NCBI GenBank assembly: GCA_020637295.1
Contig: JACJWF010000010.1
Location: forward strand, 75,861-139,860
Source: Acidimicrobiaceae bacterium
Lineage (GTDB): Bacteria > Actinomycetota > Acidimicrobiia > Acidimicrobiales > Ilumatobacteraceae
DNA: 64,000 bases
Direction: 5' to 3'
Every line of letters begins with the position of its first letter. Within the stretch, counting starts at the first letter, position 1. Under the pieces are notes generated by a model. It did no database searches. It was not told the DNA's origin and saw only the letters and a program-made list of their open reading frames with translations. Shown in pieces: positions 1 to 7,899 of the stretch. Made by a program: the position numbers and the translations under genes.

Positions 1-2
1 TG

Positions 3-473
3 GTGGGCGGCGCCAGCGGTGTGGAGGGCGAGGCGGAGATGGCCCACCTGCACCGGTTGGCTGCCGACCTGGGTGTCAGCGGGCAGGTGCGCTTCGCCCC
101 GCCCCAGCCGCACCACATCCTCAGCACGTACTACCGGGCGGCCGACGCCGTCGTGGTGCCGAGCCGCAGCGAGAGCTTCGGGCTGGTCGCACTGGAAGCG
201 TCGGCGTGCGGCGTGCCGGTGGTGGCCAGTGCCGTCGGCGGCCTGCTCACCCTGGTGGACCACGGCGAGACGGGGTACCTCGTGCCGGACCGCGACCCCG
301 ATCTGTTCGCCCACTACCTGCGCGAGATCGTCGACCACCCCGGCCATGCCGCGGCGCTGGGCCGCCGTGCCGCGGAGCGGGCCACGAGGTACACGTGGAG
401 CTTCGCCGCCGCCCGCCTGCGCCGCCTGTACACGGACGTCGGGGTGCGCCAGCAGGTCTCCTGCGGGGCGTGA
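3..473 (+). CDS. mshA: Glycosyltransferase family 4/GT1, MshA-like, C-terminal part (partial)
   Basis: C-terminal half of a GT-B glycosyltransferase, cut by the window edge; the frame stays open at base 1, so the true start lies upstream. The donor-binding signature ESFGLVALEASACGVPVVAS followed by VGGLLTLVDHGETGYLV is the family's nucleotide-sugar site. MshA makes the first intermediate of mycothiol by moving GlcNAc onto inositol-phosphate. The MshA call rests on the next gene being a YbjN protein, the same order as in mycobacteria (mshA-Rv0487). Another GT4 mannosyltransferase is possible because the acceptor-binding half is not visible. Confidence 0.72.
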   Translation: MGGASGVEGEAEMAHLHRLAADLGVSGQVRFAPPQPHHILSTYYRAADAVVVPSRSESFGLVALEASACGVPVVASAVGGLLTLVDHGETGYLVPDRDPDLFAHYLREIVDHPGHAAALGRRAAERATRYTWSFAAARLRRLYTDVGVRQQVSCGA

Positions 474-504
474 GCCCGGCGGCCGAGGGTGCCAAGATCG
501 GGCG

Positions 505-972
505 ATGACGGACTACCACCTCCCGCCCAGCCTGGCCGAGTACGCCGCGGCGATCGACGGCTGGCTGCACGGCTTCGCCGACGGCAACCCGCTGGTGGAG
601 GCCATCGACCGCAGCGAGCCGGGCGACAGCCCCGAGCCTCGCTGGTACGTGCGGCTGAAGGGTGAGGAGAAGGAGCACATCACCATCTGGTTCACGCTCG
701 GCCAGCGCACCCTGCGCTACGAGGCGTACGTGCTGCCTGCCCCGGCGGAGAACGTGGCCGCCGTCTACGAGACCGCCCTGCGGCGCAACGACCGGCTGGT
801 CGGCGTGCACTTCGCCATCGGGGTGGAGGACGCCCTGTTCCTGCGCGGTGAACTGCCGCTGGCCGCGCTCAACGAGGCTGAGCTGGACCGGATCATCGGC
901 TCCATCTACGCCTACGTGGAGCAGACCTTTCCCGTCCTCGTCCGCCTGGCCTTCGCCAGCCGCTTCACCTGA
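505..972 (+). CDS. YbjN domain-containing protein
   Basis: 155-aa cytosolic protein with the compact alpha/beta layout of YbjN (type III secretion chaperone-like fold); no signal peptide or membrane segment. An ATG at 505, 31 bp after the glycosyltransferase stop, gives the usual family length; the reading frame is open further upstream but runs through the glycosyltransferase in another frame, so those starts are discarded. Acidic and aromatic residues (WYVRLKGEEKEHITIWFTLG) resemble the mycobacterial Rv0487 group. Function is not established; the position after mshA is conserved in actinobacteria. Confidence 0.85.
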   Translation: MTDYHLPPSLAEYAAAIDGWLHGFADGNPLVEAIDRSEPGDSPEPRWYVRLKGEEKEHITIWFTLGQRTLRYEAYVLPAPAENVAAVYETALRRNDRLVGVHFAIGVEDALFLRGELPLAALNEAELDRIIGSIYAYVEQTFPVLVRLAFASRFT

Positions 973-1010
973 CCCACCCCGCCCCGCCGCCCCGCGCCCC
1001 AGCGCCCACC

Positions 1011-1190
1011 CGGTCCGAGTGCCAGCCCACCGGTCCGAGTGCCAGCCCTCTAACCCGAGTGCCAGCCCACCGGTCCGAGTGCCAGCCTTCATCCGAGTGC
1101 AGACCCCGACCCCGGGGTACGAGTGAGCACTCGGATGGCCCGGTGGCACTCGGATGGCGGAGCCGGGTTCCGAAATGGCACGTCGGCACT
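1011..1190. repeat. 20-bp tandem repeat array with inverted copies
   Basis: About four and a half units with exact 20-bp period start at 1011, 1031, 1051, 1071 and 1091, all carrying the core CCGAGTGCCAG (the last one degraded). Three inverted cores, GCACTCG, follow at 1127, 1146 and 1186. The array fills most of the 372-bp gap (973-1344) between two converging genes, so any transcript from either side could fold into large hairpins. No coding potential is apparent. It may be a bidirectional terminator, an operator array or a dispersed intergenic repeat. Confidence 0.85.
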
Positions 1191-1344
1191 CGAGTGGCTG
1201 GGGGGGCGCCCGGACCGGGGCATGGCGAGAGCGGTGGACGGGAATTGCCGAAACGGGGTTGCCCGATGTGCCCAGTGAGGGTGCGGGCGGGTGTCCGGCG
1301 TCGGGGAAGTCGCTGGGGCACCCGCCCGTGCGACGCGGGACGGT

Positions 1345-1737
1345 TCAGTCGCGGGGCGGCAGCGCCACCTCGTCGGCGTACTCGGCCAGGAGGGCCAGGG
1401 GGTCGTCGCCGGCGAAGAAGCGGGTGGTGAACTCCCGCCACCGCAGCGGCGGCCGCATCTCGATCCGCAGGCGGACGGGCTTCCCGGTGGGGTTCCACGC
1501 CACATGACGCCGCCCCGCCGGCGCCACCACCACGGAGCCGGCGGCGGCCGTCACCTCCACGCCGTCGATGCGGAAGGCGGCCACCCCCTCCAGCACCTCC
1601 CACCGTTCCTCCATGCGCGGGTGGAGGTGTTCGCTGGCCCGGTGCCCGGCCCGCGGCCAGGTGACCAGCATCGTCAGGACCTCGTCCGTCTCCCCGACGA
1701 ACTCCACCTGCTCGCCCGTGCGGGGGTTCTCGATCAC
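1345..1737 (-). CDS. Cupin domain-containing protein
   Basis: 130-aa single-domain cupin. Cupin motif 1 is visible as HLHPRMEERWEVLEG (two His and a Glu as metal ligands) and motif 2 as PAGRRHVAWNPTG. Small mononuclear cupins bind a metal and act as enzymes or sensors of small ligands; no substrate can be assigned. It is transcribed away from proC with only 50 bp between the two starts, so their promoters must be close or overlapping. Its 3' end faces the 20-bp repeat array. Confidence 0.85.
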   Translation of the reverse strand: MIENPRTGEQVEFVGETDEVLTMLVTWPRAGHRASEHLHPRMEERWEVLEGVAAFRIDGVEVTAAAGSVVVAPAGRRHVAWNPTGKPVRLRIEMRPPLRWREFTTRFFAGDDPLALLAEYADEVALPPRD

Positions 1738-1787
1738 GGCGACATTGTCCCAGATGCCGCCGACGGGGCCGCACTAGCCTGCGGGCC

Positions 1788-2573
1788 ATGACATTCCGGC
1801 TGGCAGTGGTGGGCGGCGGCAACATGGGGACCGCACTCGTGGGCGGGCTCCTGCAGGCGGGGTGGGCCACCGAGGACATCGCCGTGGTGGAGGTGCTGGC
1901 CGCCCGCGCCGAGCAACTGCGCGGCATGTTCCCGGGCATGGAGGTCACCGCGTCGGTGCCCGCGTGCGATGCCGCGCTCATCGCCGTCAAGCCCTACGAC
2001 GCCCCGTCGGCCACCGCCCAGGCCGTTGCCGTCGGCGCGTCGCGCATCCTCAGTATCGCCGCCGGGGTCACGCTGGCGGCCCTCGAGGCCGAGGCGGGGG
2101 ATGCCGTCGTCATCCGGGCCATGCCCAACACGCCGGCACTGGTGGGCGAAGGTGCGGCCGCCATCGCCGGTGGCACCGGTGCCACGGAGGACGACCTGGC
2201 GTGGGCGGAGTCCATCCTCGGCGCGGTCGGCACGGTGGTGCGGGTGAGCGAGGCCAACCTGGACGCCGTCACCGGCCTGGCGGGCAGCGGCCCGGCGTAC
2301 GTCTTCCTGGTGGCCGAGGCGCTGATCGACGCCGGCGTGCTGGCCGGCCTGACCCGCCCCACCAGCGAGGCGCTGGTCACCCAGTTGCTCGTCGGCTCGG
2401 CGGCCCTGCTGCGCGAGCGTGGCGACGCGGCCGGGTTGCGGGCCCAGGTCACCTCGCCGGGGGGCACCACGGCCGCCGGCCTGAAGGCGCTGGAGGACCA
2501 TGCGGTGCGGGCGGCGTTCGCCGACGCAGTGGTGTCGGCCACCCGTCGCAGCCAGGAGTTGGGCAGCCAGTAG
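1788..2573 (+). CDS. proC: Pyrroline-5-carboxylate reductase
   Basis: 261-aa enzyme for the last step of proline synthesis, reducing 1-pyrroline-5-carboxylate with NAD(P)H. The N-terminal Rossmann loop is VVGGGNMGTALVGGLL (residues about 6-21), the conserved VIRAMPNTPALVGEG lies mid-protein, and the C-terminal family signature runs GSGPAYVFLVAEALIDAG then TSPGGTTAAGL. Length is normal (about 260-280 aa) and no key residue is missing. The ATG at 1788 is the only start giving a full Rossmann strand. It is followed by a 264-bp structured leader rather than a co-transcribed gene. Confidence 0.95.
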   Translation: MTFRLAVVGGGNMGTALVGGLLQAGWATEDIAVVEVLAARAEQLRGMFPGMEVTASVPACDAALIAVKPYDAPSATAQAVAVGASRILSIAAGVTLAALEAEAGDAVVIRAMPNTPALVGEGAAAIAGGTGATEDDLAWAESILGAVGTVVRVSEANLDAVTGLAGSGPAYVFLVAEALIDAGVLAGLTRPTSEALVTQLLVGSAALLRERGDAAGLRAQVTSPGGTTAAGLKALEDHAVRAAFADAVVSATRRSQELGSQ

Positions 2574-2644
2574 CCGCCCCGGCCTCGTCGAACGCGCTGG
2601 GTGGCGAGAAGCTCACAGAGAAAATCCTGCTGTGACTCTTTTCT

Positions 2645-2779
2645 CACCGGCGTCGCGCGGCCTATCCTTCGGCTCGGTCAGCGAAGACCGCCGGGTGAGC
2701 AATCACACGGAGGACGCGCTTCCGCAAGGAGGCTGCGCCGAGGAGGGCTGGTGCCATCGGGGGGTTGGCATCGGCCCTC
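2645..2779 (+). promoter_or_regulatory. Structured leader RNA before SAM hydroxide adenosyltransferase
   Basis: Several helices can be drawn by hand: an outer 8-bp pairing of CACCGGCG (2645) with CGCCGG(G)TG (2689-2697); CGGTC/GACCG closing a six-base loop (2675-2690); GTGA-GCAA-TCAC (2695-2706), which competes with the outer helix; CTTCC-GCAA-GGAGG with a lower stem (2715-2737); and the hairpin at 2743-2779. Two adjacent GCAA (GNRA) tetraloops followed by a terminator-like hairpin about 60 bp before a start codon is attenuator or riboswitch architecture. I could not match it to SAM, SAH, fluoride, c-di-AMP or cobalamin classes by memory. It could also simply be the proC 3' region. Confidence 0.5.
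2743..2779 (+). terminator. 14-bp hairpin, intrinsic-terminator-like
   Basis: Arms GAGGGCTGGTGCCA (2743-2756) and TGGCATCGGCCCTC (2766-2779) pair without interruption over 14 bp (two G-U wobbles) around a 9-base loop. The run after it is only moderately T-rich (TTCCGCGTTTT). It either ends proC transcription or acts as the expression platform of the leader before the gene at 2838. Confidence 0.6.
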
Positions 2780-2837
2780 TTCCGCGTTTTGGCATGGGTT
2801 GCCCCCACCGAGGTGGATCGTCGCTAGCGTGCGCCGA

Positions 2838-3743
2838 ATGGCCCGCCGCTTCGAGACCGTCTCCTTCCTGAGCGACCTCGGCACGGCCGACGAGACCACC
2901 GGCGTGGTGCGTGCGGTCCTGCGCGACATGGCCCCCCACACGGTGGTCGTCGATCTCACCCACGGCATCCCGCCCTACGACGTGCGCGCCGGCAGCCTGG
3001 CGCTGGCGCGGGCCATCGGGTACGTGCCGCCCGGGGTGATCATCGCTGCGGTGGACGCCGGGCCGGCCAACGGGCGCTCCCACGTGGCGATCGAGGTGGC
3101 CGACGGGGAAGGGGTGTTGGTGGGGCCGGACAACGGGCTGCTGGCACCGGCCGTCGCCATGGCTGGCGGTGCCGAGCGTGCGGTCCTCCTGACGGACCCG
3201 GAGTTCCACCTCCCGAGCGCCGGAGGTCTGTTGCCCGTCCGGGACATCTACGCCCCCGTTGCGGCCCACCTGTGCAACGGCACCGACCTCGCCGACCTCG
3301 GCCCGCAGGTCGACCCGCACCAGTTGATGCCGGGCATGGTGCCGTTGCCGAGGGAGGCAGGGGACGGTGCGGTGGCCGCCGAAGTGCTGTGGATCAACCG
3401 CGTCGGCGACGTGCAGCTCAACGTGGGCCCGGACGACCTGGCCGGCCTGGCGTCGCGGGAGGGCGACCGCCTGCAGGTCACCACCACTGCCGTCGGGGCC
3501 GCCGGCGACGGTGACGGCGCCGTCGTGCGGGTGGCGGAGTGGGTGGCGCATGTCGGCATGCTCGGCCCCGGCGCGGTCGGGTTGGTGGTGGACCCGTCGG
3601 GGATGCTGGCGCTGGCACTCCACCGCCGCAGCGCGGCGGACGAGCTGGAGCTCGCGCCCGGTGATCAGGTGACGCTGGCCCGCCTGCCGGACGGCGACCG
3701 CGGCCCTGGCGTCACCAGCCCAGTGACGCTCCGCCCGCGCTAG
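2838..3743 (+). CDS. SAM hydroxide adenosyltransferase (DUF62 family)
   Basis: 301-aa enzyme of the fluorinase/chlorinase superfamily; members without halide loops hydrolyse S-adenosylmethionine to adenosine and methionine. Visible motifs are FLSDLGTADETTGVV at the N-terminus, VDAGPAN (SAM ribose-binding Asp), VGPDNGLLAPA, RDIYAPVAAHL, and the C-terminal domain WINRVGDVQLNV. The ATG at 2838 is chosen over the longer open frame because the family starts a few residues before the F-x-SDxG strand and the upstream frame crosses the hairpin leader. The long fluorinase-specific loop is not seen, so a halogenase is unlikely. Confidence 0.88.
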   Translation: MARRFETVSFLSDLGTADETTGVVRAVLRDMAPHTVVVDLTHGIPPYDVRAGSLALARAIGYVPPGVIIAAVDAGPANGRSHVAIEVADGEGVLVGPDNGLLAPAVAMAGGAERAVLLTDPEFHLPSAGGLLPVRDIYAPVAAHLCNGTDLADLGPQVDPHQLMPGMVPLPREAGDGAVAAEVLWINRVGDVQLNVGPDDLAGLASREGDRLQVTTTAVGAAGDGDGAVVRVAEWVAHVGMLGPGAVGLVVDPSGMLALALHRRSAADELELAPGDQVTLARLPDGDRGPGVTSPVTLRPR

Positions 3744-3784
3744 CGCCATGGCCGCGGCTGCGCCGTCGCCGGTAGGGTCGAGCC

Positions 3785-3868
3785 ATGCGCCCCGCCACCA
3801 CCCTGACCCTCGGCCTCCTGCTCGCCGCGATCATGGTCGCCGGGATCATCTCCCTGCTGCGGATCTGA
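3785..3868 (+). CDS. 27-aa single-membrane-span microprotein
   Basis: A tiny frame beginning at ATG 3785, 41 bp after the adenosyltransferase stop, encodes 27 residues: a short basic start (MRP), a hydrophobic stretch of about 20 residues (LTLGLLLAAIMVAGIISLL) and RI at the end. Composition fits one transmembrane helix. A weak purine-rich stretch (GGTAGGGTCGAG) precedes the start. It is too short for homology judgement by eye. It ends 4 bp before the convergent regulator's stop. Confidence 0.45.
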   Translation: MRPATTLTLGLLLAAIMVAGIISLLRI

Positions 3869-3872
3869 GCCG

Positions 3873-4694
3873 TCAGGCCCGCGGCCCGGCGATCCCCATC
3901 GCCGACGCCAGGTCGCGCAGCGTGGCCGCCGAGGCCTCGTCGGCCGGGTAGAACAGCTCCACCGCCAGCTCGTCCAGCGTCACGTCCATCGGCGTGCCGA
4001 ACGTGGTGATCGTGGTGAACAGGCTGATCTCCCCCGTCGGCCCGGCCATGCGGAACGGCACCAGCAGCGGAGGCTCGTCACCCTCGGCCAGGTCCAGCAG
4101 CGGCCGGATGCGGGCGACGTCGGGGTAGGCCAGCACCTCCTCCAGCAGGCGGGCGAGGCCCGGGTCGCCGGTGGTGGCGGCCGAGCGGCGCAGCTGTTCC
4201 ACTGCGTAGGCGGCGACGTCGGTGAAGTTCAGCAGCCGTGGCGCCAGCCCGCCGGGGTGCAGCGTCAGCCGGTACACGTTCACATGGCCCTCCAGGAGGG
4301 CCGGGTCGACGCCCGCCGTCAGCAGGAGTGCCGCCTCGTTGGCCATCACCATGTTCCAGCCGCGGTCCACCGCCAACCCCGGGTAGGGCAGGTGGGCGTC
4401 CAGCATCCGCTGGATGGACGCCCGGATCGGCGCCATCGCCGCGTCGTCCAGCGGGCGGTGGGAGAAGCGGGGTGCGTACCCGGCGGCGAGCAGCATGGTG
4501 TTGCGATCGCGCAGCGGGACGTCCAGGTGGCGGGCGAGCGCCAGCACCAACTCCGGGCTGGGGCGGGCGCGCCCGGTCTCGACGAAGGACAGGTGGCGAG
4601 TGCTGACGCCTGCGTCGAGGGCGAGGTCCATCTGGCTGCGGCGCCGGCGGACGCGCCACTCGCGGATCAGGTCGCCGACGGACGCTCGGGGCAT
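3873..4694 (-). CDS. XRE-family regulator with MmyB-like ligand-binding domain
   Basis: 273 aa. Residues about 5-65 form a helix-turn-helix (SQMDLALDAGVSTRHLSFVE then GRARPSPELVLALARHLDVPL). The rest matches the MmyB-like C-terminal domain common in actinobacteria (PGLAVDRGWNMVMANEAALL; LLNFTDVAAYAVEQL; ISLFTTITTFGTPMDVTLDEL), thought to bind a small hydrophobic ligand. The start at 4694 gives the standard MPRASVGDLIREWR entry; longer frames run into the operator region. It diverges from a membrane protein gene, and the gap holds two copies of an inverted repeat that suit this dimeric regulator. Confidence 0.88.
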   Translation of the reverse strand: MPRASVGDLIREWRVRRRRSQMDLALDAGVSTRHLSFVETGRARPSPELVLALARHLDVPLRDRNTMLLAAGYAPRFSHRPLDDAAMAPIRASIQRMLDAHLPYPGLAVDRGWNMVMANEAALLLTAGVDPALLEGHVNVYRLTLHPGGLAPRLLNFTDVAAYAVEQLRRSAATTGDPGLARLLEEVLAYPDVARIRPLLDLAEGDEPPLLVPFRMAGPTGEISLFTTITTFGTPMDVTLDELAVELFYPADEASAATLRDLASAMGIAGPRA

Positions 4695-4728
4695 GGGCCG
4701 ATCGTACGGATGGCGGCGCGGCAGGACG

Positions 4729-4790
4729 ATGACCTCCGAGGTAATCGGATCGCCTCGCCCATGACCCCGCAGGTCATCGACCCGATGACC
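4729..4790. promoter_or_regulatory. Paired operators ATGACC-N5-GGTCAT
   Basis: A perfect inverted repeat, ATGACC-CCGCA-GGTCAT, lies at 4761-4777. A second copy with one mismatch, ATGACC-TCCGA-GGTAAT, lies at 4729-4745, 32 bp away centre to centre (about three DNA turns). A third half-site ATGACC is at 4785. They sit between the divergent starts at 4694 and 4813, the expected place for the XRE/MmyB regulator to control itself and the membrane protein gene. Confidence 0.6.
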
Positions 4791-4812
4791 GGAGGGCCCG
4801 CACGATGGCTGC

Positions 4813-5289
4813 ATGAACATCGACAGCAGCACCCGCACCGCATCGCCCACGCCGGCACTCGCAGCCACGGCCCCGTCCCGGTTCTGGACGAACTGGATGG
4901 TCGTCTGGACCGAAGCGGTCATCGCCTTCGGCCTGGCGCTGATGGTGGTCCGCCTCGTCGCCCAGGACCTGTTCTGGTGGGTGGTCTACGGCTCCACCGA
5001 CACCCCTTCCGGCTTCACCCCCGAGGCGCTCGACTACCAGCGGTGGGTGACCGCGCTCACCGGCGCCCTCACCGCAGGGTGGATGGTGCTGGTGTGGTTC
5101 GTGGTCCGCCACGCGCTCGCCCGCGGGCAACGGTGGGCGTGGACGGCTGTCGTCGCCTCGATCGGCACCTGGTTCGTGCTGGACTCGGCGGCGTCGATCG
5201 CGTTCGGGTTCGGCGAGAACGCGATCCTCAACGTGGCACTGGTGGCGTCGGTCGGGCCGGCGCTGCTGGGCACCCGCCCGCGGGCGTGA
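4813..5289 (+). CDS. Four-helix integral membrane protein, unknown function
   Basis: 158 aa with about four hydrophobic segments: near residues 30-50 (AVIAFGLALMVVRLVA), 83-103 (ALTGALTAGWMVLVWFVV), 113-130 and 136-152. The N-terminus is Ser/Thr/Ala-rich without an evident signal peptide. No family was recognised; the layout resembles small DUF-type membrane proteins paired with MmyB-like regulators. It is divergent from the regulator across 118 bp holding its putative operators, so it is the likeliest regulated target. The LLM oxidoreductase follows 23 bp downstream and may be co-transcribed. Confidence 0.75.
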   Translation: MNIDSSTRTASPTPALAATAPSRFWTNWMVVWTEAVIAFGLALMVVRLVAQDLFWWVVYGSTDTPSGFTPEALDYQRWVTALTGALTAGWMVLVWFVVRHALARGQRWAWTAVVASIGTWFVLDSAASIAFGFGENAILNVALVASVGPALLGTRPRA

Positions 5290-5312
5290 GGAACTGGGCG
5301 TAGGGTGGCCCG

Positions 5313-6296
5313 GTGACCAAGCTCGGCTACCAGATCCCCAGTTTCACCTACCCCGGCGTGGACCAGACCGGCCTGTTCGACGTCGTCGCCCGCCAGGCGA
5401 AGGAGGCCGACAGCAGCGGCTTCGACACGGTCCTGGTGATGGACCACTTCTACCAGCTGTTCATGCTCGGGGCGCCCGAGGACTACATGCTGGAGTGCTA
5501 CACGCTGCTGGCCGGCCTGGCCCGGGAGACGTCCAACGTGCGGCTCAGCGCACTGGTCACCGGCAACACGTACCGCAACCCGGCGGTGCTGGCGAAGATC
5601 GTCACCACGCTGGACATCGTCTCCAACGGGCGGGCCCAGTTGGGCATCGGCGCCGGCTGGTTCCAGCAGGAGCACGACTCGTTCGGCATCGAGTTCGGCA
5701 CGTTCACCGACCGCTTCGAGAAGCTCGAGGAGGCCCTGCAGATCATCATCCCGATGCTGCGCGGCGAGGCGGCGACGCTGGACGGCAAGTGGTACACGGC
5801 GACGAACGCGGTCAACTCGCCGCCCACGGTCAGCCGGGTGCCGGTGATGATCGGTGGCGGCGGTGAGAAGAAGACGCTGCGGATGGTCGCCCAGTACGCC
5901 GACGAGTCCAACATCATCTGCGCCCGCCACGAGCTGCCGCGCAAGCTGGAGGCCCTGGCGGAACACTGCCAGCACCTGGGCCGCGACCGCAGCACGCTCA
6001 CCGTCAGCTACCAGCGCTCCGCCGTCATCGCCCCGACGATGGAGGAGGCCCAGGCCGACCTGGCCGCCTACTACCGCCTGCGCAACCTGGACCTGGCGGC
6101 GATGAGCGAGGCGGAGCGCGGCTTCTACGAGTCCCGCTTCGTGGTGGGCGACCCGGACACGGTCGGCGAGTCGTTCGCCGAGGACCTGGCCCAGGGCATC
6201 GACGGCTTCACCGTCAACATGCCGGCCAGCGCGTACATCCCCGGCCGGGTGGAGTTGCTCGGCCGCACCCTGGCTCCGCTCGTGGGTCGCGCGTAG
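5313..6296 (+). CDS. LLM-class F420-dependent oxidoreductase
   Basis: 327-aa TIM-barrel luciferase-like monooxygenase with a GTG start (MTKLGYQIPSF). Typical features are VMDHFYQLF in the first strands, the GRAQLGIGAGWFQQEHDSFGIEF block, RVPVMIGGGGEKKTLRMVAQYAD, and the closing VGDPDTVGESFAEDLAQGIDGFTVN. This arrangement matches the actinobacterial F420-dependent subgroup rather than FMN luciferases. The substrate is unknown; relatives act in redox of small organic compounds. Probably in one unit with the membrane protein upstream. Confidence 0.88.
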   Translation: MTKLGYQIPSFTYPGVDQTGLFDVVARQAKEADSSGFDTVLVMDHFYQLFMLGAPEDYMLECYTLLAGLARETSNVRLSALVTGNTYRNPAVLAKIVTTLDIVSNGRAQLGIGAGWFQQEHDSFGIEFGTFTDRFEKLEEALQIIIPMLRGEAATLDGKWYTATNAVNSPPTVSRVPVMIGGGGEKKTLRMVAQYADESNIICARHELPRKLEALAEHCQHLGRDRSTLTVSYQRSAVIAPTMEEAQADLAAYYRLRNLDLAAMSEAERGFYESRFVVGDPDTVGESFAEDLAQGIDGFTVNMPASAYIPGRVELLGRTLAPLVGRA

Positions 6297-6360
6297 TTCA
6301 GCCGGTGGCCGGCCGTACCGATGGGTAACATGGAAGAACGCGCGCACTGAGGGGGCTCAC

Positions 6361-7854
6361 GTGAATCTGGCGCACATCATCGACCCGCACCCGGCCGACC
6401 GGGTGGCCATCATCAGCAGGGGCCGTCCCACCACGTACGGCACCCTGCGCTACCAGGTGGCCCATGTCCGCGGCGGCCTGGCCCAACTGGGTGTCACCAA
6501 GGGCGACCGGGTCGTCCTGCTGTGCAGCAACGGCCGCTACTTCGTGGACGTGTACCTGGCCGCGCTGGGCCTCGGCGCCGTCGCCGTGCCGCTCAACCCG
6601 TCCAGCCCGGCGCCCGAGATCGAGCGGGAGATCCGCACGGTGCAGGCCAAGGTCGTGGTGGTGGAGCCCTCCGCGGCGCAGGCGTTCTCTCACGTGGACT
6701 GCACCACCATTCCTTCGATCAGCGCTGTGGTGGCCACCGAGGCCGGCAAGGTGGAGTGCGCCAACATGGCGTTCGACGACCTGCTGGGCGCGGACCAGGT
6801 GCCCGTGGTGGAGGTGGACGACGACGACCTCGCCGCCCTGATCTTCACCAGCGGCACCGCTGGCTCTCCGCGGGCGGCGATGCTCAGCCACGGCAACCTG
6901 ATGTCGAACATCCTTCAGGGCCGCAGCGCCGGTGAGGGCATCGGTGAGGGGGACGTGGTGTACGGCGTGCTGCCCGTGTACCACATCTTCGGGCTCAACG
7001 TGGTCCTCGGTCTGTCCCTCCACCGTGGCGCCACCGTGCTCTTGGTGCAGCGGTTCGACCCGGCCACCGCGCTGGACTCCATCCGCGACCGCCAGGTCAC
7101 GGTCATCCCTGGTGCGCCGCCGCTGTGGCTGGCGTTCAGCCACTTCGACGAAGCGCCGGCGGACTCGTTCGCCAGTGTCCGGCTGGCCCTCACCGGTGCC
7201 GCGAAGATGCCGGAGGAAGCGATGCGCCGCCTGAAGGACCGCTTCGGGCTGGAACTGCTGGAGGGCTACGGGCTCACCGAGGCCTCGCCGGTGGTCACGT
7301 CGTCGGCGGGCATGCCGCAGAAGGTCGGCTCCGTCGGCAAGGTGCTGGACGGAGTGCAGGTGCGCCTGGTGGACGAGAACGGCGAGGACGCCCTGGCCGG
7401 TGATGCCGGCGAGATCTGGGTGAAAGGCCCCAATGTGTTCAAGGGTTACCTCAACGAGCCCGAGGCCACGGCGCGGGTGATCACCGCCGATGGCTGGCTG
7501 CGTACCGGCGACGTCGGGATGAGCGACGACGACGGCTACCTGTACCTGGTGGACCGGGTGAAGGACCTCATCATCGTCAGCGGCTTCAACGTCTACCCGG
7601 CCGAGGTGGAGGAAGTGCTGATGGAGCACCCCGACGTGCAGGAGGTCGGCGTCATCGGCGTGCCCCACCCGCACCACGGCGAGGCCGTCAAGGCGTATGT
7701 GGTGCTGAAGCCCGGGGCCACCGCCCACGAGGACACGCTGGTCTCGTGGTGCCAGGACCACCTGGCCCGCTACAAGTGCCCCTCGAAGATCCTCTTCGTC
7801 GACGAACTGCCGCGCAATGTCAGCGGCAAGTTGCTGCGCCGCTCGCTGGTCTGA
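6361..7854 (+). CDS. AMP-binding acyl-CoA synthetase
   Basis: 497-aa adenylate-forming enzyme. The ATP loop is [19 protein letters not shown], the mid-domain motif [11 protein letters not shown], the hinge with catalytic aspartate [10 protein letters not shown], and [19 protein letters not shown] opens the C-terminal lid with [11 protein letters not shown] carrying the catalytic lysine. Such enzymes activate a carboxylate to acyl-AMP and then acyl-CoA; length and overall match favour a fatty-acid or similar CoA ligase, but the substrate is not deducible. A GTG start follows a purine-rich GAGGGGG site. A short inverted repeat follows the stop. Confidence 0.88.
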   Translation: MNLAHIIDPHPADRVAIISRGRPTTYGTLRYQVAHVRGGLAQLGVTKGDRVVLLCSNGRYFVDVYLAALGLGAVAVPLNPSSPAPEIEREIRTVQAKVVVVEPSAAQAFSHVDCTTIPSISAVVATEAGKVECANMAFDDLLGADQVPVVEVDDDDLAALIFTSGTAGSPRAAMLSHGNLMSNILQGRSAGEGIGEGDVVYGVLPVYHIFGLNVVLGLSLHRGATVLLVQRFDPATALDSIRDRQVTVIPGAPPLWLAFSHFDEAPADSFASVRLALTGAAKMPEEAMRRLKDRFGLELLEGYGLTEASPVVTSSAGMPQKVGSVGKVLDGVQVRLVDENGEDALAGDAGEIWVKGPNVFKGYLNEPEATARVITADGWLRTGDVGMSDDDGYLYLVDRVKDLIIVSGFNVYPAEVEEVLMEHPDVQEVGVIGVPHPHHGEAVKAYVVLKPGATAHEDTLVSWCQDHLARYKCPSKILFVDELPRNVSGKLLRRSLV

Positions 7855-7857
7855 CAC

Positions 7858-7877
7858 GAGTCGTCGCGTGACGACTC
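7858..7877 (+). terminator. Short perfect hairpin after acyl-CoA ligase
   Basis: GAGTCGTC-GCGT-GACGACTC: two perfect 8-base arms around a 4-base loop, starting 3 bp after the ligase stop codon. There is no T tract, so it may be a weak or Rho-assisted terminator or an operator for the lipoprotein gene at 7900. Confidence 0.5.
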
Positions 7878-7899
7878 ATCACCATCGGCTCTGGAGCAC

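Noticed and set aside
1011..1100. Repeat core GAGTGCCAGC resembles a piece of actinobacterial SAM-IV riboswitches
   Set aside because: The match is about ten bases inside a tandem repeat, in a convergent gap, without the rest of the aptamer.
2695..2706. GTGAGCAATCAC as a CRP/GlxR binding site
   Set aside because: The spacer is 4 instead of 6 bases and it folds better as a GNRA hairpin in the leader RNA.
2730..2760. CCGAGGAGGGCTGG as an SAH riboswitch
   Set aside because: Only partial resemblance to the conserved core; the flanking helices do not match.
2838..3743. Fluorinase or chlorinase
   Set aside because: The family motifs fit, but no halogenase-specific loop or halide-use neighbours are visible; the hydrolase is far more common.
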